Assembly: GCF_001640805.2 (NCBI RefSeq)
Contig: NC_066835.1
Location: 4,795,434-4,859,433 of the forward strand
Reading direction: 5' to 3'
Length of the DNA stretch: 64,000 nt
From: Lates calcarifer
Taxonomy: Eukaryota > Chordata > Actinopteri > Centropomidae
The notes beneath the pieces were generated by a model, which saw nothing but the letters and a program-made list of their open reading frames with translations, was not told the origin of the DNA and searched no databases. Shown here piece by piece: positions 23,772 through 34,630 of the stretch; position 1 is the first letter of the stretch; each line of letters begins with the position of its first letter. The position numbers and the translations under genes are program-made.

Positions 23772-23836
23772 CGCCCTGGTGATTCCGCACCCTTGAGTCC
23801 TCCCTTTTTCAGCGCTAGGCGCTTCATAACAATATC

Positions 23837-25403
23837 TAACTCGGAGTATCTCTTTTCAATGTTGTTAAATCTATTCACATTGGTATCAGTGGACTTAAAA
23901 CAATCATGCTTCTCACAGTAGTTCAGCCATCCTGGAACAAGGAGCACTGCAGCATCCTCCAGCCATTATTATCCAACAGAATAATCACACTCCTGCTTCT
24001 TCCAGCATTAATAATGTGGTTACATGAAAGATGGAGAGCAGCATTACTGACTGTTCTAATAGGGATCAATAGACAGATTTTGTTTCTCTATATTAGAAGT
24101 GACCCACCAGTCAGTCTGAATAGAAGTGGGAGGCTGGCTTTTCACACCTTTTTCCTGGTGGGCTGATACTGTGCACAGCTCTGAGTAACACTTTGTTAAC
24201 TGGTTCATTCGTGGCAGCAGGGAGACTCAATCACAGGTTTTCAAAGGTTCATGTAAACAGATTAACCTTACTGGTGTAAGGCCAAGAGCCAGGTATTTCT
24301 GCCAGTGTAAAATGCAGCCCGTGAATACATCACGCCACGTCAAAGAGGCAGTGAGGGAATGAAAGGTTCTGTACTGATGACTGTGAGCGACTGTTTGGGT
24401 GAGAAGCTCTCTTTTCATACTCACTGTGCCCTTCACACCAAACTCCGATGGAGCCAACATGGGTGATCGCTTACATATGACAGTTCAGGCCAAGCTATTC
24501 ATCAAGGAGACACAGTGAACATAAATAGCTGAGTCTCCAAAAATAAGTATATAGCTCACAATCATTTCTTCTCTCCTTCCAACATGAATGCATGTGTTTT
24601 CCCATTCCTACAAATATTAGTAAATCAAACAAGCTAATGCTTTACTCACTGTTCAAACTGATACTTAAAAGCCCTAATACTAATTTCCATTTTAAGGAAA
24701 TAAGCTTATTTCAGTCCATTAATATGATAATATCAGCCACCCTACTGCTGTTACAATGGTTCTCGTGCATGGAAAGTAATTGTCCATTTATTCAAAATCC
24801 TTTCCCTAAGTAATATATTCAAATTGATTAAATTCTGCTGTAGGCAGGCTGAAAACTAATATGTTGACATTGTTCTGGGTTTTGGGGCATTCACTGTCAA
24901 TTATTTAATAAAGCAAACTAATCAAAGGGTGTCACAAAATATAGCCATTTACACAAACAATAGAGAGATATTTCACACCAAGATGAAAAACTGTGACTAT
25001 TCCCTCAAGTCGTTACTAAAATCATAATTCAATTCAATGCTTATTTGGAGCTGCAAGAGGATGAAGGATGAGAGAGCTGAGAATGATGCTGACAGGCCAC
25101 AATGAGAAAGAATGAATTCAACAATGCTCATATTATTGTCCATTCAACTTCAATTTGAATTCAATGTCCACTTTTTTTTTTTTTTACTTTTATTCTGGAG
25201 ATCATAACCATGTCACACAGTCTTTCAGTCTTGTACAGCCAACATGAATGATTAGTGCTACAAGTGCTTAGAGTGACAGAAAGCTACAAGTCTACAAATG
25301 TCATCTGCTGATGAAGAAATCTCTGGTACAAGGGAATTAGCAGACCTTGAGCTGAAATTGAATGTTTTATCAATACATTGAATAATACTAAGCCTCGAGT
25401 AAA
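23837..25403. other. Non-coding stretch, no gene seen
   Basis: This is the downstream flank of the solo LTR. It includes a T-run at about 25,172-25,185. No exon or recognised repeat was found. Confidence 0.4.
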
Positions 25404-25520
25404 GGGATAATCCCGGGCCCATATTCACAAAGTAGCTTGTCTTCCCTCTCAGTTCCCCCTAAGGGCTGGTTTATGGTCTGTCAGAACTAGTTCGTAGGAC
25501 GTGCTGTCCGACTATGTCAG
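25404..25520 (+). repeat. Fragments of dispersed fish repeats
   Basis: GGGCCCATATTCACAAAG (about 25,416) and AAGGGCTGGTTTATGGTC (about 25,461) are phrases I recognise from repeats common in teleost genomes. Neither shows complete ends here. Confidence 0.35.
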
Positions 25521-28500
25521 AAATAAAAAAGTGTTTATGCCTGACTGAAACGGCCACACTGAAATGTGGGGTGAACTCCATAGAGAGGAGGGGAACATGG
25601 TATTGTTTAAATATCAAGTTAACATTTTCAGAAAGACCTTCATAGTGTTACATTCAGCTGTGTAACAATGACAAAACAGAACGAGAGAGAGAGAGGAGAG
25701 AGAGAGGTACAATCCCTGGCAGCTTTCTCACCTCCACACAGCATGAAGCAGGTGTGAATGTTGTATCGTCAGTCTCGGACATTGTATTATATAGTGTTGA
25801 ACTAGTCATATAAGACTAACAAAATCAGGAGGTTTTCATTTATTTTTTTTGCTAGCAATACTGGAGCATTGCCAGATCTCAACAGTTGTCTTGAAGTATT
25901 CTAAATTGTGAAAATGTGAAGAACTGAGGCTCACTTTAAATAGCAGTTTCACCACAAAATTTTGGCATCCATATTTGAAAACACATCTCTTACAGTGTTA
26001 TCATTGGAATATATAGCAAAAATGACTAAAAAAGAGCCACTTCTGCACTCATGCTGAAGATTCATCTCTGTTTTGGAAAGAGTGACGGATAACTCCTCTT
26101 TGGATATGTTGCCTGTTGGAATTTAACCATCTCAAAAAGTACATGACTCGTCTTTTCCTACATCTGCCGCTTCGTGTGAAGTGACTCAGAGGCCTCAGGC
26201 GATGTTGAGGGAATTGTGTGGGGTGGGACTGCGCAGTAGCATCAGTGTTTCATCTGTACTGCACGAATGAGTGGCTGGTCAGACTTCCCCCACTGATGCT
26301 GTGAATCTTGGCAGGTCACTACCCACGAGGCTGCAGAGGCTGGCTGCCACTACGACCTCCTGAACCCTGGAAGTCAGAGCCGGCAGCGTATTAGCCTCTA
26401 GACTAGGGAATCTAGAGATCTGCTTCTTCACGGACAGGGGGGAAAGACTGAGAGCAAAGGGAGGAACAGGAGTGAAGAGTTGAGAGTGATAGATGGCACA
26501 CTGTGATGTCTCTTGAGGGTTGAGAGAAAGTGAGAAAAAGGAGAGAGAGAGAGAGAGAAGGAAGACAGCTTCAATGTCAGCTGCTGGATCAAAGGAGAGA
26601 AAGAGGAGGCAGACTTTGGCAATGAAGGCACCTGAAATCCATTCAAATTAAAACATACACTGACACAAAAGTCGGCACATGAATACAAAGAGTGACTTAG
26701 CCATGTTTGTTTGTTGAGCCTGGAGAGAAAGGAGGAGAAAAAAAATCCCTTTTGTAGGGCACGTTGTATACATGTGAGTGTGTGTCTGGCTGTTTGCCTG
26801 CCTGCCTTTTGTGGAAGCCCCACTGCTCAGCTGTGTATGTGTATGAATGCATGTGTGTGGACATTTACTTGGGTGTGTGTGTGTGTGTGTGAGTGAGTGT
26901 GTGTGTATGGCTGGAGGTAGGTGAGCATCAGGGAGCAGGGAGCTGGGGAGTTTTGGGAAAGGTCGTGAGGCACAGTGTCTTGGCATGGTGGCATATTTCA
27001 TTTATAAGCTCACTGGGGCATAGCTGTGCTGCAGGGAAGATTAAGCTGTAACTCTTCAGTTTGTACTGAAAATGCAGGCCATGTTCCATTAGTGAGGAAA
27101 AATAAAACCTCCTTAGAACTACAAGTAAATTAGTAATGTTGCTGTGATTGATTTCACCAGCACAATGCATTTTTAATAGAATTTTTATTTTGTTATTTAT
27201 TTTACATTGGATTTTGTTGGTTCAAATAGAAAAGGAGGCAGGGAAGAGTAAAAAAATAGGATATAATGTGGCATAAAGGCATTTATATTGTGTTTAAACC
27301 TGTATTTTTGATACTAGCGTCATATACAATGACTTAGCTTAATGGAAACTGAGCACTGGTGGCGCAAAAACCAGTGAGAATTAATAAACAACTTTGTAAC
27401 TTCTGTCTCATGGCTCTTACCAACTACAAGCAAGCAGTTACAACCTTCTCGTTACCATAGTGTGGAGAGGCCCATTAAATGATAAGATTAAATAAGATGG
27501 TGAACAAAGCTGATCAGCTAGGTAATGAAGGAGCCAAATCGAGATGAGAGAGTTTGTAGAAACCAGACCAGAGCTAAAATGCCATTGAATGAGGTTATAT
27601 TAGTTCTGTGTCAAGACACATGATGTCAATGGGATGTTTCATGTAGCTCTGATGTCCTGCATGGAGCTGTGGTTTGTAGCTGTGTGGCTACAACATGTTA
27701 ACTGTTTTAACATTTTTGGATTCTCACGTGTCATTTCTATACTGACAAACCCTTTACCCTTACCCTAACTATATTGGTACTTCATGACACACACAAAAAT
27801 GTAAAATGTGTGGACATGACATTGCAAACGTCACTGAGAATTTGTTGTACACACAATAGATTTGTGTTGCATATGCAGGCGCAAAGTTGGACCAATGACC
27901 AAGCTCCTCTTACCATGCTCTCAGATACTGTCTTGTCAGCAGCTGACTGTGGTCAGAAGTTACTTAATAAAGCTTAAAACAACAAACTTGTGAATTGAGA
28001 TAAACTGTGAACTATAGAGAGCTGAACATGTTCCCTTTTTTTCATAAAGACCAATGAAGAAATTTACAGAAGCTGGTGGAACAGAAAGTAGCCGAGACGT
28101 GACGCCAGGATTTCAGGCCTCCTTTGATTAAGAGTGTGATTAAGAGTTTTAGCTTTGTTGCACATCTAACAAAATTCTGGACATTACAGGCATTATGACA
28201 AGTATCTTAGTTATAAATGATGATGTTGGTCAGTTTGTTGTTGAGATGATGAAATGTGAGCTGATCAGCTCTTCAGACACACTTGGAAATATGAACATAC
28301 ATTCAGTGAGGCAGTATGCAAGACGCAGCAACAAACACTGTATATTTCTAAAGAGGTAAATGTTTTTAATGTTGAAAAGCTGAAAGCTGATGGTGGTTTT
28401 TTTTTTTTTTTTTTTTAAGAATCCATGGTAGAATCAGTCATCCTCACTGATTTTTTTTGATATGGGAATTTAAATGTGTCAAACAGGAACCTGCTGGGAA

Positions 28501-28679
28501 ACATTGTCAAGTTGGTGAGTAAAGTGAAAATTACCTTCTCTGACATTTTTTGCAGACAAATCACACAAAGAGAGAAAGAGACACAGATTTCTGAAAACTA
28601 GGTGTAACAAGCTCATCCATCTGCAATAAGCACCTTTAATTTGTATACACCATAAATTGCCTCTTGGTTCTTCACACAA
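25521..28679. other. Non-coding stretch with simple repeats and a tRNA-like patch
   Basis: It holds GA tracts at about 25,684-25,707 and 26,540-26,558, a (GT)n tract at 26,873-26,907 and a T21 run near 28,398-28,419. Near 26,357-26,405 the minus strand has A-box-like TAGTCTAGAGGC and B-box-like GGGTTCAGGAG about 38 nt apart, suggesting a tRNA-derived SINE head. The long frames on the minus strand at 26.4-27.2 kb are low-complexity and not gene-like. Confidence 0.35.
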
Positions 28680-28876
28680 TTCTTATCATTGCTGTTTTCT
28701 TTCTTTCATCACATGAATATTTTCTTATATTCTATATCTTGTATTGTGGGAATAGTGCCAGCACTTTTAATATCCTCATTTGTCTGATTGTGTTTTTACT
28801 GTCTCTGTGTTTCATGTTTTTATGTGGCCTTGCTACAAAAAGAGTTTCATCTTGTGGGACAATAAAGATCTGAAAT
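28680..28876 (+). mobile_element. 3' tail of a non-LTR retrotransposon
   Basis: A T-rich segment ends CATCTTGTGGGACAATAAAG (to about 28,868), a form I know as the 3' end of fish LINEs and LINE-dependent SINEs ('CCTCGTGGGACAATAAAGG'). No coding sequence remains, and the 5' limit is a guess. Confidence 0.45.
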
Positions 28877-30668
28877 AAATGGAGCTGAACAATATAAAAC
28901 ATACGACAAAAATCACACATTTCAGTGCTTGTTATAATGCTTTAATGTCTCAACAATAATTCATGTATGGTCTCCATACATTACTGGAAAGATCCCAGCC
29001 CACTCAAACACAGCTGGGTATTGGGAGAACGGGGTCACGCTGCTCCATAGTTTATCATTTACCGTATTTTGCGTTTCTTTCACCTTTAGTGCTGCTCAAT
29101 ACCGTCTGACGGCTGACCTTTAGTGGGAGAATGAGATAGGCCTGTAACTGTAAGCACCCACTCACACACAAACAAGGACAAATAGGCAAGAGCATGCACT
29201 CCTCTAAGGTCATAGCCGGAGGCAGTCAATAAGAGTGGTGAGCTTTTGTGTTTGCCAATACTTAGCAGCTACACTTTGACATGGCTATATGCTAGAGATA
29301 AACATTAGAGAGGGAAGAGCTTCTCTAATACTTTGTTGGAAACACACACACATATTCAAATGGAATCTGTTTTGATGTTAAAATGAAAATATGACACCTC
29401 CTAACCTCACAACAACCTCCTCCCCCCACTTGGTTTAATGAGGCCTTTGACACACAGGCATGTGGGTACACAAAGGCAGAAACATTCACATCAGCTGCAC
29501 AGTCACACACACACACACTCAGACTTGTGTGCATGCTGCTCCAAAATCCTGCAGAGAGGAACATTAAGTCATACAAACACCTTGAGTGTCAGCCTTGGCT
29601 GTGAAAGGGGGGGAAGATGGATGGTCTTTAGCCTCGGCTGCTCAGGCAGTGATGAATGACCAGATAATTTCCAGGCCACACACACAAACAGGCACACGAG
29701 CGCACACACTCACACATCAAGGCACACCTACACTCATCTGTATGAGCACTAACACAAATGCAAAAACACAATAAAGGGCCATAAACATACAGAATGTGTA
29801 CTCACAAGAAGTGTACTTGCACCAATACAAATACATGCTGTACACACACAGGCTTGCTGCCTCCAGCAGCCCACATGGGCCCAGCTGTGATGTGTCTGTG
29901 TATCCATCTCATGCTCTCACATCACAGACAGGTCTTATCTCTGGCTGTAGGCTGCCTGTAATGCTCGCCCTGTGACCTCCCTGCTATACGTTTCCATACT
30001 CTGCCCACTGCTGACTGACTGAGTGCTCACTGTAAAGAGACCCCACTCACTCAGAAAAGACAGATGGAGGCAGAGGATATTGGTTCAATAAAAAGAAGAA
30101 AAAAAATAGATTATTACATAGAGATTTTTTTTATGGTCTGACTGGAGATGGGGTATGGGGAAGGTTGGAGGGGGAAGAAGTAAGCCCTACACATGGGAGG
30201 CAGTTTCACTTTATGGGATGGAAGCAAAATTAATAGATGACATGGCAGGTTGAAACATCAGAAAGGGTTAGGATGATAATCTCAGCCATCATCGTTTTAT
30301 GTTTATTTCTGCTCTTTTTCAAATGTACTACATGTGGCATTTTAACATCAATAAGCCATTATCATGAGACACTACAGTGTAATTACTGTAAATCGACAAG
30401 ACCATCATTAACAAGACTAACAGGAGCTGTACTGGATTGGATAGGAAATCTGATGGATTCATTTATGGCACCAATGAGGAAGTATTCGGATCTCTTACTT
30501 AAGTAAAAGTGATAATCCCACACTTAAGGAATACTCCATTACAATTACAATCCTACATTAAAACTCTAAAAATAAAAGTGCCTAAGAATTATCAGCAAAA
30601 TGTAAAAAAGAATGTAGATAAAGGCACCCAATGTGGAAAATTGTCCCTTGTCAGTATTATAGTATTAC
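28877..30668. other. Non-coding stretch, CA-rich
   Basis: Many short degenerate CA/CACACA patches occur between 29.4 and 29.85 kb. There is no gene-like frame. Confidence 0.4.
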
Positions 30669-30696
30669 ATAATAATAATCATTGTTATTATTATTA

Positions 30697-30731
<35 letters not shown>

Positions 30732-30748
30732 GTTGTTGTTGTTGTTGA
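30669..30748. repeat. Trinucleotide tract (TTA)n passing into (TTG)n
   Basis: Imperfect AAT and TTA units run to about 30,730 and are followed by six GTT units. It is a compound microsatellite. Confidence 0.9.
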
Positions 30749-30844
30749 TGCAGCATTTTCTTTTGTAGTAGTTTGATATATTGTATACTGTAACCTTTAG
30801 CAATACATCATATTCATGTTTATCATATTTTATACCTATATATA

Positions 30845-30878
30845 TACAGTGGGTTCCAAAAGTCTGAGACCTCTTCCC
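30845..30878 (+). repeat. Possible DNA-transposon terminus fragment
   Basis: After a TATATATA run the sequence ACAGTGGGTTCCAAAAGTCT, then GAGACC, resembles the terminal inverted repeat of a fish Tc1/mariner-like element (CAGTGG..TCCAAAAGTCTGAGACC). The matching opposite end is not found in the next kilobase, so this is an isolated end at most. Confidence 0.4.
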
Positions 30879-32496
30879 AGTGCTTGTGCTCAGTGCAGGG
30901 AGCAGTCAACCCTTCATGTAGTGAAGCCAGGGGTAATGAGGCTGGGACTGTGGGCAAGAGACTGGAGTTTCCATTCTGTCATCATCACACACAGTTGCTT
31001 CATAACCATGCCTGAACCATTATTTATTTGGTATAACCACAATCTCTCCTTAACTTTCATAATTCCTTAGTTACAATGTGCAGATATTACAGAAAGAAAT
31101 AATTAAAAAAAAAATTGCATTGGATTTTAAAATACAGTATGTTGTCACAATCTGGAGAGGCTAGAGAGAAAGACGTATGGGTACCTTGTTTAGCTTGCTG
31201 TCGCTACAGCACAGAAGTGAAAAATAAGTGAAAAATAAATTAAGAAAATTTAGAGTGAACTATTACCTACAAGGTGCTCTATTTTAACAGTAAATTACTC
31301 TATTCTCAGACTAAATGACATTAAACTGACAGCTGCTGTATACTGGAACTCTACAGTCGACAACACCATCAGGTTCCTGCAGATTTAACAGCAAGTTGCT
31401 GTTGAATTACAGGAAGTGCATCCATTAACTTTCCATTAACTGTAAAGTTAAAGATTTACACATTTATTTCTTACATAATTCTTATATTAAATGCATAAAT
31501 ATCACAAGTGCATGTATTGTAGAGAAATACATATAGCAGTTTACCTGAGAGGGATTTACTGAGGTTCCATAAATACTTTTTATCATGTTGTTTATCACCT
31601 GTCAACTTTGGAGGCTCTGCTCTCTGTGAAAAATATGAATGCAAACTTTTTCATCTGGAATTCCTGTCAATTGAGGGTGAGTATTTGACACATAAAAAAT
31701 ATATTTTGGGGTAAATTATTTCTCTTACCCAACCCCTTGGTTCCGAACTTTGATCGAGGACAGATTAGCTGACTGTGTGAAGCTACACGAAGGGTGCAGT
31801 GTGGGGCTTGTTCTGAATGTTTTGTTTTGTTTTGTTTCAAAAGAAATGGGGAGAGAAGAGAGTGATTGGGTGTTTTCTGACACACCTGAGGGGGAGGTAT
31901 TGATTATAAGTGTTACTGCTATACTTTTACCGAAAACATTTGTTAACTTTAGTGTTAATATGGTAGTGTACTTCATGAAAACTTTTACTTTTGCTGTTCT
32001 TAACCCGCTGTGTGGTTTGTCTTTCCTGGGAGAAATCTGATACATGTTTTATTTCAGGTATGTTTGGAATCAGTAGACAAAGAACCACTGTACTGTGGTT
32101 AACATGAGCAGTGACAGCCAGTGTGACTGAGGAGACAAGGAAAAGAGAGAAACCCAAACTTCATCATCAACAAAAACCGAACACTGTGTGATTGACAGGT
32201 GATGTCTGGGAAGTGCAGTACAGAAACACCTCAGTAATGAGCACTTAGCACCTCAGATAGAAAAAAAAAGATTTCATGGATTACCACTTGAAAGAGTTCT
32301 CGCTAAGGCTCCAGTCAGAAAATGTAAAGGAGATGGAATCGGTGAAGTGAAAGGAGTGCTAAGATGGCAGAGTGTGGTTAAGAGTATTCACATGGTTGGG
32401 CTTGTCACTTTCCTGTCTGGCCTCCCGGCCTCTCTGACCCCTCCCCCCTGTGTTTTCTGTGATGGAGATGGGAACTATAAGGGTGATCGCTCACTC
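30879..32496. other. Non-coding stretch, no gene seen
   Basis: A (TTTTG)n run lies at about 31,819-31,837. Overlapping frames of about 100 codons on both strands at 31.7-32.1 kb show no domain. No gene is supported. Confidence 0.4.
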
Positions 32497-33128
32497 TGTG
32501 TGTGTGTGTGTGTGTGTGTGTGGGCGTGTGTTTGATTATGTGTTTGCATATGTTTTCCAGTGAGTCTCCCTGTTTGTATACGTGCATGTGGCTGTGTATA
32601 TGTGTGTGCTTCTGAGTGTATGTCCCTTTGTGTATGTAGCTGTGTGTGACAATTTACTGTATGTGCATTTGCTGCATCTGTAGGTTTTTGAATGCATGTT
32701 TGTGTGTATATTTCCCTTTTGTGTGTGTGGTTGTTTATCACAGGCCTGTCACTGGTCTTAGGGTGCTGGAGACACCCGATCTGTAACAGGTGGATACACT
32801 CCAGCACACACACACACACACACACACCCTGCAGAATGTAAAACAGGTCGGCTTGGAGGGATCAGTCGAGAGAAATCTCAACTCTATTTATTTATGTGTG
32901 TGTTTGTGTGTGTGCGTGATTGCATGTCAGACACGTGCACGTCTTGATCCTAATGAGTACCCATGTACCATTTGTCTGTCATTGCATAAGCACTGTGTGT
33001 ATGTGTGTGATTTTGCATGCAAATAAATCATAACCGCTGTTTGTGAATTCAGCAGCAGTTTTGTCTGTGTGTCAAGGTGCAAAGATCTGCACACACTCAT
33101 ACAGATGCTCTCCCTCACTCTCTGTCTT

Positions 33129-33163
<35 letters not shown>
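32497..33163. repeat. Cluster of TG/CA microsatellites
   Basis: (TG)13 lies at 32,497-32,522 and is followed by about 220 bp of degenerate TG-rich sequence. (CA)n then occurs at 32,805-32,827 and again at 33,133-33,163. The TG and CA tracts are in opposite orientation and could pair in a single strand. Confidence 0.85.
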
Positions 33164-33165
<2 letters not shown>

Positions 33166-33569
33166 CAGCCAGGCTATGCCTAGTTAGCGTAATGACACAT
33201 TGGAGGGCCATCAACTGTCCAGGAAGATAAACAGTAGTGACTGGAGGGCCCATTACTCCCAGTCATGCCTGAAGGAACACATTTTAGATGCTCCATCATT
33301 ACCGACCATATTAAGCTACAGTAAAAACCAGGAACAGTCAACCAATAGGCCGTTTCTGTCTCTGAGGAATATCATAATGTTTTGTAAGATGCACTCTTTA
33401 ATTTGCTTGTATTTTGGGTATTTTCTGCAGTCCTGTACAGTGTTTTGCTTACTGCTGATCGATGGTGAGTGGTGCTAAATGTCAAAAAAGATTTAGAATG
33501 CAGAAAATATGTCAGGTAAACATCAGGCACTGCCAAAGTTAGTGGCAAGAGTGCTAGTCTTGTTAAGAT

Positions 33570-34630
33570 TAGGGGAATAATTTGACATTTTTTGGTAAAT
33601 GTGCATATTTACTTTCTTGCTGAGAGTCAGATGAGAGGATGGAAACCACTCCCATATCAAGCTACAGCCAGCTTAGTTTGACATAAAGACTTTAAGTAGA
33701 GGAAACAGCTAGCTTGTCTTTTAACAATTTAACAAAATCTAACAAACTGTAACTTATTAATTAATAACTTTTAGAGGTGCTGGTAGATGGGGATTCTTAC
33801 CTTTGGACAGAGCCAGGCTAGCTGTTTCCTCTGCTTCCAGTCTGTGTGCTAAGCTAAGCCAGTAGCTGCAGCAGCTTTATATTTACTGTGCAGACATGAG
33901 AGGGGAATCAGTCTTTTCTTCTGCCTAACTCTTAGCAATAAAGTGATTAAGTCTTTAGTTGAAAGTAAACACATATAACTGTTGGTTATTCACCTCTTAA
34001 ATACTGAAATATTGTTTACTTAGCCCCCCAAGCATTTACTCACACTTTACACATGTTACTTTGCTTTTGTGCTAAATCTGGGGTCAATTCTGCAGTTTCT
34101 GGTGTGTTTCTGGTGCTGCTCTCATGGAACAAACAGATGAAGGAGAGTTCAAAAGGATCAAATTATGATGCCTCGCTATCAAAGAAGTAATAAGCTAGCT
34201 ATGAACACAAACATGAGGCTAATTGTCTTTAATTGTCCAGTTTGCCTAACTGCTAATGTTGCTTGATAGTAAAAATTAGGAATGTTAACCCCGTAACTCA
34301 TAACCTAAAAAAAAAAAACAAGGTGTATCTAAACACTTTTTAAAATGGAGGCTTAAAGAGTAAATTGAATGAGAGGAGAAATGAGAAGAGAGGAGATAGA
34401 AGTGAGAGAAAAACATAGGATCCAGCGGTGCAGATAGAAACATGGAGAAAGTAATGGTAATGCAACTAATTAACAGAGGAAACTTGAGAGAAGCTTGTTC
34501 AGGAGCAGCCAGGAGTTAGGGGCTGTAGAGAAAAACAGATTCTGAGATAGTAGGGTTTTCCCAATCTTCGTTTTACCAATACATCCCTGGATTAAGTATT
34601 TTCCACAAAATATCAAACTATTCCTTTAAC
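33570..34630. mobile_element. Complete palindromic MITE, family A, split by an insertion
   Basis: The left end is AGGGGAATAATTTGACATTT and the right end (to about 34,630) is ATATCAAACTATTCCTTT, which is nearly its reverse complement. Paired arm landmarks include GAAACAGCTAGC (33,702-33,713) against GCTAGCTGTTTC (33,817-33,828), and TTGCTGAGAGTCAGATGAG (about 33,617-33,635) against CTGCCTAACTCTTAGCAA (about 33,921-33,938). Folded, the arms form a hairpin of roughly 150-200 bp. The left arm is continuous, while the right arm is interrupted between 33,952 and 34,590. There is no coding capacity. It is the most complete of four copies in the window. Confidence 0.75.
33953..34589. mobile_element. 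637-bp insertion of unknown family inside the MITE
   Basis: The 8-bp sequence GATTAAGT is present on both sides (33,945-33,952 and 34,590-34,597). Removing one copy and the intervening 637 bp restores a right arm that pairs with the intact left arm. An 8-bp duplication fits hAT-type insertion, and the right end finishes CATCCCTG, which is compatible with hAT ends (complement CAGGGATG). The left end begins CTTTAG, which is not a good inverted match. An A12-like run lies near 34,307-34,318. There is no coding frame and the family is not recognised. Confidence 0.6.

Larger units (their letters stand above)
23134..23831 (+). mobile_element. Solo LTR of a retrotransposon, 698 bp
   Basis: The segment begins TGTCATGA and ends TCATAACA, so the termini are TG...CA within a short imperfect inverted repeat. 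It is flanked on both sides by the identical 5-bp target duplication ATATC (23,129-23,133 and 23,832-23,836). Inside are a TATA-like box (23,319-23,325), two CACGTG E-boxes 12 bp apart (23,536-23,541 and 23,548-23,553) and AATAAA (23,766-23,771), the order expected for U3-R-U5. No gag, pol or primer-binding site follows, so the internal region was lost by recombination between the two LTRs. GC content and CpG density are far above the surroundings. Open frames within it are by-products of that composition. Gypsy or retrovirus-like origin cannot be decided. Confidence 0.88.

Noticed and set aside
23347..23921. Overlapping 99-161-codon frames on the plus strand and one of 123 on the minus strand
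   Set aside because: They lie inside the GC-rich solo LTR, where stop codons are rare by composition. The frames overlap one another and show no retroviral or cellular domain.
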